Positions 28,763 through 37,867 are shown, counted from the stretch's first letter. The stretch is 54,449 bases of DNA from Candidatus Staskawiczbacteria bacterium (GCA_903835075.1 CAILLM010000005.1:1-54449); one strand, 5' to 3'. Program-made: numbers and translations. Notes: a model not told the origin generated them from the sequence alone.

Positions 28763-28847
28763 GCAGGGGGAAGGAAGGTGTGTGCGGCTATATGAAAGTG
28801 TTGAAATTCAACTTTTTCACATATTCGTACAACTCATCTTCCACTGC
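28763..28847 (+). promoter_or_regulatory. 85-nt imperfect hairpin leader of pnp
   Basis: GCAG..GGAAG..GTGTGCGG(CT)ATATG...GTTGAA / TTCAAC...CATAT TCGTACAAC..CTTCC..CTGC; ends 8 nt before the ATG. Confidence 0.7.
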
Positions 28848-28855
28848 AAAATTAA

Positions 28856-31018
28856 ATGGCAGTAAAAGATACGTTTGAGATTCAAGTGGGCGAGCAAAAG
28901 CCCATTATAATTAAAACTACAAATTGGACCGAGCAAGCATCGGGCAGTTGTTTAATTTCTCAAGGAGAAACAGAAGTTTTGGTAACCGCAACTTTGTCAC
29001 CTCACACAAGAGAAGGAATGGATTATTTCCCATTAACAGTTGAATATGAGGAAAGGTTTTATGCAGCAGGAAAAATTTTAGGTTCACGTTTTATGAAAAG
29101 AGAGGGCAGGGCAAGCGATGAAGCAACATTAAATGCCAGAATGATTGATCGCGCAATTAGGCCTTTATTCCCAACAGACTTTATGAAAGAAGTTCAGGTT
29201 ATTGCAACCTGCTTGTCTTGGGATGGTGAAAACGATCCAGATATTTTGGGAATGATTGGATCCTCATTTGCTTTAGCTGTTTCTGAAATTCCTTGGAACG
29301 GACCCCTGGGAGCTATAAGAGTTAGCCGAGTTGCAGGCAAATTTGTTTTTAACCCAACCTACGAACAGAAAAAAGAAAGCGACATGGATTTAACTTTGTC
29401 AGCTATTTGGCAACCTGCCCTGAGCGGAGTCGAAGGGGGTGATGACATTTTAGTTAACATGATTGAAATGGGAGCTAAAGAAGTTTTGGAAAAAGATGTT
29501 TTAGAAGCTTATGAAGCGGCCAAAAAAGAATTAAAGAAAATTATTGACCTGCAAATTTCAGCTGTTAAAAAAATTGGGAAAACAAAAGATGAATTTTTGC
29601 CAGCAGTTGAATTAGACATTGCAAACGAAATAAAGGAATGGCTAGGAAATAAATTGGTTGATGCAATCACAAATGCGCCAAAAGGTGAAAAAAATCTTGG
29701 GGCTGCTGAAGATTTAAAAAAAGAATTAGTAAAATATTTGGCAGAAAAGCATCCGGGGGAGGGGAAGGAAAAACAAGTATTGGCTTTTTTTGAAAAAGAA
29801 ATTGAAAGAATAATTATCAAAAATATAATTGAAAAAGATTACCGCCCAGACGGCAGAAATTCTTTAGAAATACGACCACTGTCTTGCGAGGTTAAAGTTT
29901 TGCCAAGAGCCCATGGAAGCGCAGTATTTTTTAGGGGCTTAACAAGGGTGCTTTCTGTTTTAACTTTAGGCGGACCTGGTGATTCACAAATCTTAGAAAG
30001 CATGGAAACTACCGGAAAGAAAAGGTTTATGCACCACTATAATTTTCCTCCATTTTCTTCAGGAGAAACAGCTCCAATGCGTGGGCCAAAAAGAAGAGAA
30101 ATTGGACATGGCTCTTTAGCAGAAAAAGCATTGTTACCAGTTTTGCCAGACATAGAAACTTTTCCATACACAATTAGAATTGTTTCTGAGTGTGTTTCTT
30201 CGAATGGGTCAACTTCAATGGCTTCAACTTGTGCAGCTTGCATTGCTTTAATGGATGCAGGCGTACCAATTAAAGAACCTGTGGCTGGAATTTCTGTTGG
30301 GTTGGCCAAAGATGAAGAAACAGGAAAATATAAAGTGCTAACAGACATACAAGGACCAGAAGATCATTATGGTGATATGGATTTTAAAGTGGCTGGAACA
30401 AAAAATGGAATTACCGCAATTCAAATGGATATTAAAATAGATGGTATTAACAAAAACATAATGGAAGAGGCCTTAGCTCGCGCAAAAGATGCAAGATTTA
30501 AAATACTTGATATAATAAAAGAACAAATAGCAGAACCAAGAAAAGAATTGTCTCCTTATGCTCCAAAGATATTTACTCTTAAAATTAATCCTGCCAAAAT
30601 TGGTGAGGTTATTGGGCCAAAGGGAAGTGTAATAAATAAAATAATTGAAGAATGTGGAGTGGCAATTGATATCGATGATTCTGGCTTAGTGTTCATTACA
30701 GGAACCGATGCCGAAGGGGTTGAAAAAGCTGCCACATGGGTTAAGGGGATTGTGCGCGAAGTGGAAGTTGGCGAAGTGTTTCAAGGTAAGGTTGTAAAAA
30801 TTATGGACTTTGGTGCATTTGTTGAAATTTTGCCAGGAACCGATGGCATGGTGCATATTTCAAAATTTGTAAAAGAGAGGATACAAAGCGTATCTGAAGT
30901 TGCAAAAGAAGGGGACACTATTCCTGTTAAGGTTATGTCTGTCGACGAACTAGGCAGAATAAATCTTTCAGCAATTGATGCAGGCTTTAAGCCCGCGCTA
31001 AAAAATTCTAAACAATAA
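28856..31018 (+). CDS. pnp: polyribonucleotide nucleotidyltransferase
   Basis: RNase PH repeats, KH IGEVIGPKGSVINKIIEECGV, S1 domain. Confidence 0.97.
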   Translation: MAVKDTFEIQVGEQKPIIIKTTNWTEQASGSCLISQGETEVLVTATLSPHTREGMDYFPLTVEYEERFYAAGKILGSRFMKREGRASDEATLNARMIDRAIRPLFPTDFMKEVQVIATCLSWDGENDPDILGMIGSSFALAVSEIPWNGPLGAIRVSRVAGKFVFNPTYEQKKESDMDLTLSAIWQPALSGVEGGDDILVNMIEMGAKEVLEKDVLEAYEAAKKELKKIIDLQISAVKKIGKTKDEFLPAVELDIANEIKEWLGNKLVDAITNAPKGEKNLGAAEDLKKELVKYLAEKHPGEGKEKQVLAFFEKEIERIIIKNIIEKDYRPDGRNSLEIRPLSCEVKVLPRAHGSAVFFRGLTRVLSVLTLGGPGDSQILESMETTGKKRFMHHYNFPPFSSGETAPMRGPKRREIGHGSLAEKALLPVLPDIETFPYTIRIVSECVSSNGSTSMASTCAACIALMDAGVPIKEPVAGISVGLAKDEETGKYKVLTDIQGPEDHYGDMDFKVAGTKNGITAIQMDIKIDGINKNIMEEALARAKDARFKILDIIKEQIAEPRKELSPYAPKIFTLKINPAKIGEVIGPKGSVINKIIEECGVAIDIDDSGLVFITGTDAEGVEKAATWVKGIVREVEVGEVFQGKVVKIMDFGAFVEILPGTDGMVHISKFVKERIQSVSEVAKEGDTIPVKVMSVDELGRINLSAIDAGFKPALKNSKQ
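29418..29437. repeat. dispersed 20-nt palindrome CCCTGAGCGGAGTCGAAGGG inside pnp
   Basis: Exact reverse complement of 36191-36210. Confidence 0.85.
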
Positions 31019-31035
31019 ATAATTTATCTTTTCAT

Positions 31036-31064
31036 AAAAAGTCCTGCTCAAGCGGGACTTTTTT
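31036..31064 (+). terminator. rho-independent terminator after pnp
   Basis: AAAAAGTCCTGCTCAAGCGGGACTTTTTT. Confidence 0.85.
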
Positions 31065-31139
31065 GTTTATGACCACTCACGCGCCTCTCCACTTTTAAAT
31101 TTACTAAATAGGGTTTAAAATAAAGTATACAAAAAAATT

Positions 31140-32165
31140 ATGCCAACACAAGCAGAAGAAACACAAGCAAAAGAGTTTTTAAAAAGGGCCGAGATACGAA
31201 CAATGAAAAAGGACTTAATGGCCCTAAGGGAAACTGATGCTTTGAAAGAAAGAGACAAAATTATTAAATTAAAAACTTTAGAAGAACAATTAACTGAAAA
31301 GCAAAAATCTGACGAGTTGGCAAGCGCCAAAACCATTGCTGAAAAAATTGGCAGGAATGAAGTTCTCACAAAAAATGAGGGTCAAGAAAAAATAGCTGAG
31401 AAAGATTTAAAAAACTATGCAACAGAAGAAGAAAAACAACAAATATTTTTGTTGGAATCTCAACGTCTTGGGTTTGAACAACAAATTGATGACATTGATA
31501 AAACAAAAGATCCTGCTTTAAAATTAGATAAAAATAGATTATTATTGCAAAAGCGCGAACAGCAAGAAAAATTAAATGTAATTTTAGCTGAAGAAAAAAA
31601 GTTTGAAGATGAGCAGAAGTTTATTGTTGAAAAAGAAAAAGCTACCACCATTGATACAGAAAGAAAAAGCTTAGAGCAATCGCGCTGGGACTTAGAAGAA
31701 AAAATTAAAGACGTGGAAAAAAGAAGGTGGGCAGTGGAAACTGAGATAAAAAATAATGACGACAAGGTGGCAGTCATAGACAAATCTTCCGAACAATTTG
31801 TTATTGATAAGAATAGGCTACGTGATAAGATTTTGGGGGCTGATAAATCATTAAGAGATATTTATTCTGTGATAATGGCAAGAGAAGAAGAAAAAAGAAA
31901 GGGGCTGGCAGCTGAACAAATAGCTAAAAGAGAAGCTTTGGAAAAAATACGTGCAAATGAGAATGAAAAAGCTCAAAGACAACAATGGCACGGCTCAGCG
32001 ACAACAACACCAAAAATACCACTTGCAATTCCCGTACCTGTACCCACAAGGAAAAAAATAGCAAAATCTTTTGAGAATGAAGAAGAAGCAAGAAAAAAGT
32101 TTTTGAAAGATGTAGAACAAGGCGTTGCAACTGGTAGCCAGCAACAACAAAGCAATATTAAATAA
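31140..32165 (+). CDS. coiled-coil hypothetical protein
   Basis: Long Glu/Lys/Gln-rich helical sequence, no recognised domain. Confidence 0.7.
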   Translation: MPTQAEETQAKEFLKRAEIRTMKKDLMALRETDALKERDKIIKLKTLEEQLTEKQKSDELASAKTIAEKIGRNEVLTKNEGQEKIAEKDLKNYATEEEKQQIFLLESQRLGFEQQIDDIDKTKDPALKLDKNRLLLQKREQQEKLNVILAEEKKFEDEQKFIVEKEKATTIDTERKSLEQSRWDLEEKIKDVEKRRWAVETEIKNNDDKVAVIDKSSEQFVIDKNRLRDKILGADKSLRDIYSVIMAREEEKRKGLAAEQIAKREALEKIRANENEKAQRQQWHGSATTTPKIPLAIPVPVPTRKKIAKSFENEEEARKKFLKDVEQGVATGSQQQQSNIK

Positions 32166-32176
32166 TAAAAAATTCA

Positions 32177-32536
32177 ATGGAAAAAGAACTACTAGAAAAA
32201 TTAAAAAATATTTTGGAAGAGCAAAAAAAATCTTTGCAAACTGAATTAGAAAGTTTTGCTATAAAAGATCCAAATTTAAAACACAACTGGGACGCAAGGT
32301 TCCCAAATAGGGAAGATGGTGACAAAGAGGAAGAAGCTGATGAAGTTCAAGAATATAATAACAAATTATCTTTAGAATATAGTTTGGAATCAAAATTAAA
32401 AGATGTGAACAACGCGTTAGATAAAATTGCCGAAGGAACTTATGGATTTTGTGAAGGTTGCGGTAAAAAAATAGACGATGAAAGATTATTAGCTTGCCCA
32501 GAAGCAAAAACTTGTTTGAAATGCAATGAAAGATAA
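32177..32536 (+). CDS. TraR/DksA family zinc-finger protein
   Basis: ALDKIAEGTYGFCEGCGKKIDDERLLACPEAKTCLKC. Confidence 0.93.
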   Translation: MEKELLEKLKNILEEQKKSLQTELESFAIKDPNLKHNWDARFPNREDGDKEEEADEVQEYNNKLSLEYSLESKLKDVNNALDKIAEGTYGFCEGCGKKIDDERLLACPEAKTCLKCNER

Positions 32537-32550
32537 AATTGTTTTCTAAC

Positions 32551-32582
32551 AAAAAAAGCCTCAACGTAATGTTGAGGCTTTT
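32551..32582. terminator. bidirectional terminator
   Basis: AAAAAAAGCCTCAACGTAATGTTGAGGCTTTT. Confidence 0.8.
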
Positions 32583-32589
32583 GTATTTA

Positions 32590-33750
32590 TTAATAATTTA
32601 TTTTTGTTCCAACTCTATACCTTGATAGGGGATTTGTAGCTCCAACAACCTGGAAGTGAACGTGACATCCCGTTGCATGACCAGTTCTACCCATTAAACC
32701 TATTTGTTGGCCAACGCTAACTTTATCTCCTGGTTGTACTCCAACAAATTCAAAGTGACCATAATAAGTAACTGTGCCATTTGGATGCAAAATAGTAACA
32801 TAGTTTCCCATACCCAAATTCCATGAATTGTTAAATACTGCTCTTTGTACTGTACCAGAAGCTGCTGCATAAACTGGTGTTCCACATTTATTAGCCAAAT
32901 CAATAGCATTAAAATAATGCAAACCTTGGGTAATTATTCCTTGCGCTGGAATAATAAAATAATTATTAGGTAAAGGAGTTTGTTTTTTTGTTGTTGGATT
33001 GGTGATGGGGTTGGTGATTGGGTTTTTGGCAGGGGCTGCAACTTTTGGCATTACTCCACCTGGTATTATTAAAATATCTCCAACATAAATATCGTCTTGG
33101 TTGGCCAAATCATTAAAAGAAATTATGTCTTCTGCATTTGCATTATATTTAGAAGCAATAGCTGCCATTGTGTCTCCAGACTGCACAACATGTAAAACCC
33201 CATCTACTGGTAAAATAGTTAAACTTTCACCAACTTTAATTTTTGAAGAAGTAGATAAATCATTTGCCCAAAGTATAGTATTAACAGAAATGTTGTAGGA
33301 ATCTGCAATAGATTGAAATGTATCGCCAGGTTGTACGGTGTAGTCAGTAACGTCTTTATTGTTTTGATTGCTTGCACCAAATACATCTCCCAAAACTTTT
33401 CCCGAAACTACACAGGGCGTCGACATTGCACAAAGTGTATTATCTTGCATTATTTTTAAATCTGGTGTTTCTAACGGGCCAGCATCTGACTGGCTAGAAA
33501 ATAAACTACTGGCATCTAGAGCTCCTACTTTACTAAAAAAAGAATTTAAAGACACTGTGCGTTCTTGACCAAAAACATTAGAACCGTCACAAGACAAATA
33601 TATTCCGCCAAACAACACAACTGAAATCACGCCGAAAAAAAATAAAGGATTTTTAAATAATCCCCCAAAATCAGCCCTCTTGTTGCTATGCTTTGCAGAG
33701 AGCCAAACCCTTTTTATCTTTATTAAAATTGTGTTAATTATCTTTAACAA
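32590..33750 (-). CDS. M23 peptidase with two LysM domains
   Basis: YTVQPGDTFQSIADSYNIS and HVVQSGDTMAAIASKYNA LysM repeats; HPNGTVTYYGH...GRTGHATGCHVHFQV. Confidence 0.93.
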   Translation of the reverse strand: MLKIINTILIKIKRVWLSAKHSNKRADFGGLFKNPLFFFGVISVVLFGGIYLSCDGSNVFGQERTVSLNSFFSKVGALDASSLFSSQSDAGPLETPDLKIMQDNTLCAMSTPCVVSGKVLGDVFGASNQNNKDVTDYTVQPGDTFQSIADSYNISVNTILWANDLSTSSKIKVGESLTILPVDGVLHVVQSGDTMAAIASKYNANAEDIISFNDLANQDDIYVGDILIIPGGVMPKVAAPAKNPITNPITNPTTKKQTPLPNNYFIIPAQGIITQGLHYFNAIDLANKCGTPVYAAASGTVQRAVFNNSWNLGMGNYVTILHPNGTVTYYGHFEFVGVQPGDKVSVGQQIGLMGRTGHATGCHVHFQVVGATNPLSRYRVGTKINY

Positions 33751-33813
33751 CTTAATTCAAACTTACCATATTCAAGGCATTAGGTCAACCAGTTATGCAC
33801 AGTTATTTTTTTG

Positions 33814-33845
33814 CTTGTGCTGAGTTTATCGAAGTATAAAAAAAT
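33814..33845. repeat. dispersed palindrome, 32-nt copy CTTGTGCTGAGTTTATCGAAGTATAAAAAAAT
   Basis: Near identical (2 mismatches) to 40498-40529. Confidence 0.8.
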
Positions 33846-33846
33846 G

Positions 33847-33882
33847 GCGCTCGCACAGTTTCCGAAGAAACCGTTTGAGCGC
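33847..33882 (-). terminator. terminator of the beta-propeller gene
   Basis: Minus strand GCGCTC..CGGTTTC-TTCG-GAAACTG..GAGCGC then T tract. Confidence 0.7.
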
Positions 33883-33894
33883 ATAATCATAAAA

Positions 33895-35403
33895 TCAATT
33901 TCCAACCATGATTGGTGGCAGGCTTGGATTGACGGGGGGCGTTGTTGGCGTAGCAGGGGTTGGAGTGTTAGGATTGGGATCCTTGAACCCAGTTCCGCTG
34001 TAAACAACTTTTTGTGCCCAGTTTTTGCCGTAGTCATACGACATATAAACCGCGCCACCTGAAACAGTAGCCGCCTGAATTTGGCCGTCATAAGAAACCT
34101 TAACTGACGACCAACTGCGACTGCTATCTGCTGTTTTCCAGCTATATCCGCCGTCATCACTGGTGTACAAATAACCACCGGCAACTGTTGCCGTGATGTA
34201 TCTGCCATCAGACGAAGTGGCCACTCCAGACCAATCCCTAACCCCCTCATTAATCTGGGGCGTCCAAGTTTGGCACGAGTCCCTAGAGATATACAAATAT
34301 CCGCCTGTGGCCGAGGCCACGGCAGTATTACCTGCCAACTCTACAGCTGACCAATTCCGGACATTGTCCGTTGCCGTTGAAGTCCACGTTCTGCCATAGT
34401 CAGCAGAGGTGTAAATATACCCGCCCGAAACCGTTGCTGCAATAAGATTGCTAGATGCAGAAACTGCCGACCAGTTGTTGGCACCACCAATGGGGTTCCA
34501 TGTTGAACCAAGGTCGGCAGAAGCATAAATGTAACCTCCAGCAGCGGTTGCAACCAAGTAATTACTCGCCTCACAAATGGCCGACCAGTTCTGAACACTG
34601 GCAGTAGGACTCCACGTTGCACCACCATCTTTTGAATCATAAATGTATCCTCCATTAACCGTGGCAAACTGACGTGGTACTCCTTGACCAAGCATGGTCA
34701 CAGCTGACCAATTTCCCGTAACTCCCGCAGGATTCCACGTTACGCCATAATCGGCAGAGGAAGATATACGACCAGCCTTGTCTACGGCTGTTAGGTATTG
34801 GCCATCGTCTGATAGTGAAATGGCCGACCAATAACTGGTGTTTGTACCACCTCCGCCATAGCCCCCACCTCCGCCCCAACCTGGGTTGGAATTGTTATTC
34901 CCGGGGTCACTAGGACTACCGTAATAACCTCCACCGTTGGGATAACCCGAGTTGTCTCTATTGCCGTAGCCGTAGCCGTAGCCACCGCCGCCAATTAACA
35001 TTGCGCCCAAGCCATAGACTCCCGCGTTGGGAGCCTGACCGTTAGAGGACAAGCTGAGACTTGGGGTTGAGACATTGTTGCGCGACGTAGAATTTTTTGC
35101 CAAATAATTATTGGCCGATGAATCGGCTTTCTTGACAATGGTTCCGCCAGAAGCAACGCTGTTAACACCGCTAGCAAATGGCAGTGGATTTGTTGTCCTG
35201 TTGCCCTTATTGAATTTGGGCGTGAAAAGACTTGTGTGGAAGTTTGGTTTAACCGACACACGAGATTGCGTTGGCTCCGAAGGGGAGCTACACAGTTTGA
35301 GAAAGCTTGCTGACAGCAAGCACAGCGTGACAACAAAGGCCTTTTTCAGACCAATTTTCTTAGTGATGGTCGCGGCTACCGCGACGAATGGTGCGATGTT
35401 CAT
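33895..35403 (-). CDS. secreted/lipoprotein-like BNR/Ycf48-type beta-propeller with Gly/Tyr-rich linker
   Basis: Repeats of NWSAV...ATVSGGYIYTSADYGRTW; GGGYGYGYGNRDN linker; start chosen at the ATG behind AAGGAAGG. Confidence 0.82.
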   Translation of the reverse strand: MNIAPFVAVAATITKKIGLKKAFVVTLCLLSASFLKLCSSPSEPTQSRVSVKPNFHTSLFTPKFNKGNRTTNPLPFASGVNSVASGGTIVKKADSSANNYLAKNSTSRNNVSTPSLSLSSNGQAPNAGVYGLGAMLIGGGGYGYGYGNRDNSGYPNGGGYYGSPSDPGNNNSNPGWGGGGGYGGGGTNTSYWSAISLSDDGQYLTAVDKAGRISSSADYGVTWNPAGVTGNWSAVTMLGQGVPRQFATVNGGYIYDSKDGGATWSPTASVQNWSAICEASNYLVATAAGGYIYASADLGSTWNPIGGANNWSAVSASSNLIAATVSGGYIYTSADYGRTWTSTATDNVRNWSAVELAGNTAVASATGGYLYISRDSCQTWTPQINEGVRDWSGVATSSDGRYITATVAGGYLYTSDDGGYSWKTADSSRSWSSVKVSYDGQIQAATVSGGAVYMSYDYGKNWAQKVVYSGTGFKDPNPNTPTPATPTTPPVNPSLPPIMVGN

Positions 35404-35584
35404 GATGCGTCCTTCCTTGTGGTTATTGTATTGTTTGGTTGTTGGAAATATGAAATTTTCAATGCTAGAAACATTTGACAAAATATTATTAATGTCCCTA
35501 ACGCTAGTTTACATTTATAATGCTATAACAACGGGGGTTTTGTCAAGCTTTTTTATCTTAATTCTGTTGTGCTATAATAATTTA

Positions 35585-36457
35585 ATGAATTTAACTTCTC
35601 CAACAATAATAAAAGAACTTCTTGCAAAATATGAAACCTACGCGTCAAAAGGACTTGGGCAAAATTTTTTAATAGACAAAAATGTTTTAAGAAAAATTGT
35701 TTTGGCAGGGGACATAGCACCAACAGACATAATATTGGAAGTTGGCCCTGGGCTTGGAGTACTAACACAAGAATTGGCACCTTTAGCAAAAAAAATTATT
35801 GCTGTTGAAAAAAGTGCCAGCATGCAAAATATTTTAAAAGAAACTTTGGCAGATTATAAAAACATAGAAATTATTGATGCCGACATTTTAACCCTAAACC
35901 CTGAATCCTATATCCTAAATCCTTACAAGGTAATTGCTAATATTCCATATTATTTAACTTCACCATTAATTAGAAAATTTTTAGAAATAGAAACACCTCC
36001 ACAAGAAATAGTTTTAATGATTCAAAAAGAGGTGGCACAAAGAATTTGTGCGCCAGTTGGCAAAATGAGCTTACTGGCAGTTTCTGTACAATTTTATGCA
36101 GATGTAAAAATTGTAAGCTATGTTTCAAAAAATTGTTTTTGGCCTGCACCAAAAATTGATTCAGCAATTATAAAAATAATTCCTCACAAACCCTTCGACT
36201 CCGCTCAGGGCAAAAAACAAATCTCGCATGATTTGTTTTTTGAAATTGTAAAAGCAGGATTTTCACAACCACGCAAACAACTTGGCGGAAATTTTTCTAA
36301 ATTCTTTCCGCCCAAGGCGGACCAGCCTGGGGCTGAAAAACTAAAAAAAGAGGGGATAGAGTCTTGGCTTTTAAAAAATAATATTAAACCCACTCAACGC
36401 GCCCAAACTTTATCAATCCAAGACTGGATCAATTTAACGCAAACTTTTTACATATAA
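35585..36457 (+). CDS. rsmA: 16S rRNA dimethyladenosine transferase
   Basis: YASKGLGQNFLIDKNVLRKIV, LEVGPGLGVLTQEL, VIANIPYYLTSPLI; ATG 35585 preferred over track start 35111. Confidence 0.95.
   Translation: MNLTSPTIIKELLAKYETYASKGLGQNFLIDKNVLRKIVLAGDIAPTDIILEVGPGLGVLTQELAPLAKKIIAVEKSASMQNILKETLADYKNIEIIDADILTLNPESYILNPYKVIANIPYYLTSPLIRKFLEIETPPQEIVLMIQKEVAQRICAPVGKMSLLAVSVQFYADVKIVSYVSKNCFWPAPKIDSAIIKIIPHKPFDSAQGKKQISHDLFFEIVKAGFSQPRKQLGGNFSKFFPPKADQPGAEKLKKEGIESWLLKNNIKPTQRAQTLSIQDWINLTQTFYI
36191..36210. repeat. dispersed 20-nt palindrome CCCTTCGACTCCGCTCAGGG inside rsmA
   Basis: Exact reverse complement of 29418-29437. Confidence 0.85.
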
Positions 36458-36481
36458 AGTGTCCGACCGCTCACTTTATAT
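36452..36481. repeat. 30-nt palindromic repeat ATATAAAGTGTCCGACCGCTCACTTTATAT, copy 1
   Basis: 10-bp perfect arms, 10-nt loop; identical to 37057-37086; contains the rsmA stop. Confidence 0.95.
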
Positions 36482-36491
36482 AAATACGGTA

Positions 36492-37052
36492 ATGAAAAAA
36501 GTTAAAAAAATAAAAGTTAATTTCCCAACTAAAATTGTATTGGATTATTTGAAAGAAACATCTAAAGATTTATTAAATTTAAGTTTTGATATACTTTTTG
36601 ACCAAGATAAATTAATATCGCAAATAGGTTTCAAAGTAAACTATCCTTCTGTATCGTCTATGATTTGTAGGTGGGCGGATAATTTAGATAAAAATACTTC
36701 TTTTAAAAAACTAAATGGGAAAGTCTATTTAACAGAAAAGGGGCGAATAAAAATTATCAAAAATGTAATTAAAGAAAAAAGTGCTAGCGAAAAATGGGAC
36801 GGGGAGTGGCGAGCGATATGCTTCGACATACCAGAGCTTAATAAAAAAGAAAGAAGATTTTTAAGAACAGAATTAAAATGGATGAAATTCAAGGAACTGC
36901 AACACAGTGTTTGGATTACCCCTTTTAACATAGAAAAAGAACTGCTGACTTTGTTGAAACTTTGGAAGACAGATTTTAAGGGGGATATAAGATTCTTAAA
37001 AATTAAAACTATCACCGATGATAAAGATATTAAAAAATATTTTAAGTTGTAG
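36492..37052 (+). CDS. PaaX-like / Cas2-like-fold regulator
   Basis: EWRAICFDIPELNKKERRFLRTELKWMKFKELQHSVWITPFNIEKE resembles the PaaX central (Cas2-like) domain. Confidence 0.7.
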   Translation: MKKVKKIKVNFPTKIVLDYLKETSKDLLNLSFDILFDQDKLISQIGFKVNYPSVSSMICRWADNLDKNTSFKKLNGKVYLTEKGRIKIIKNVIKEKSASEKWDGEWRAICFDIPELNKKERRFLRTELKWMKFKELQHSVWITPFNIEKELLTLLKLWKTDFKGDIRFLKIKTITDDKDIKKYFKL

Positions 37053-37056
37053 TTTT

Positions 37057-37086
37057 ATATAAAGTGTCCGACCGCTCACTTTATAT
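37057..37086. repeat. 30-nt palindromic repeat, copy 2
   Basis: Identical to 36452-36481. Confidence 0.95.
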
Positions 37087-37122
37087 AATTGCTCAGTACC
37101 CATTGTTGTCTGGGCAATCTAG

Positions 37123-37144
37123 CTACCTTAAAATTTTTAGATGG
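37123..37144. repeat. 22-nt repeat CTACCTTAAAATTTTTAGATGG, copy 1
   Basis: 21/22 match to 37904-37925. Confidence 0.8.
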
Positions 37145-37826
37145 AGTGTGCGATTAAGCCCAGCACAAATATGTGAAGGGGATAGAATGTATAAAATATA
37201 TATTTAGAATAATAACCCCTTTGGCCATTATAATATTTAAGTAAACACAGCGGTATTAAATATCCAAACTGAATTGCAAACCATATAATTGGCAAAGCTA
37301 TATTTATAGAAGAATATGCAAATTTCATTTGACCTATAAAAAGTACAAGCAATATAAGTTGGATAAAAAACAATTTATAAAAATCCTTTTTTATATCAAA
37401 CAAGTAAAAAGAGAAAATTAGTAAAATACCAAAAAAACCAAAACCAAGACCTATATAATTACAAAAAATAGCAACCATAAAAACTACGGCAAGGGCATCT
37501 TTTTTGTTAGCTATGTGGTCATATAAATATAAGGCTAGCAACCCAAAAAATAAGTCTGCAAAAATATTTAGCTTTTCTATGCGTGGATTAAAAGTATATT
37601 GATAAATTGGCTGGGAAATAACAAAAAAAATAAAAATACGAAATAAATATTTTTTGATATTTTTTGTATGACGATACCCCTCTACTGCCAAAAATGCAAA
37701 TATTGGGAATGCTAACCTGCCAGCTATTCTTAAAATAATTAATTTTGGAAAAAAAAGATAGCAAACATGGTCAGCCAACATTGATAAACAAGCTATAACC
37801 TTTAAATGAAAAGAGTTTATGTTCAT
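37137..37826 (-). CDS. TraX family membrane protein
   Basis: HLKVIACLSMLADHVCYLFFP, RIAGRLAFPIFAFLAVEGYRHT. Confidence 0.88.
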   Translation of the reverse strand: MNINSFHLKVIACLSMLADHVCYLFFPKLIILRIAGRLAFPIFAFLAVEGYRHTKNIKKYLFRIFIFFVISQPIYQYTFNPRIEKLNIFADLFFGLLALYLYDHIANKKDALAVVFMVAIFCNYIGLGFGFFGILLIFSFYLFDIKKDFYKLFFIQLILLVLFIGQMKFAYSSINIALPIIWFAIQFGYLIPLCLLKYYNGQRGYYSKYIFYTFYPLHIFVLGLIAHSI

Positions 37827-37867
37827 TTAATTATGTTAAACTAAAAAAGAAAAAAAAGCACCCCACC

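Noticed and set aside
34341-35336. Several overlapping minus-frame ORFs (116, 74, 67, 113 aa)
   Set aside because: Alternate-frame ORFs in the GC-richer beta-propeller gene; no independent coding signal.
35111-35584. N-terminal extension of the rsmA ORF in the track
   Set aside because: Lies antisense to the beta-propeller gene and its promoter; RsmA homology begins at the ATG at 35585.
36492-37052. Calling the gene a genuine CRISPR Cas2
   Set aside because: The protein is longer than Cas2 with an extra N-terminal part, and there is no array or cas1 nearby; a PaaX-like regulator is the safer label.
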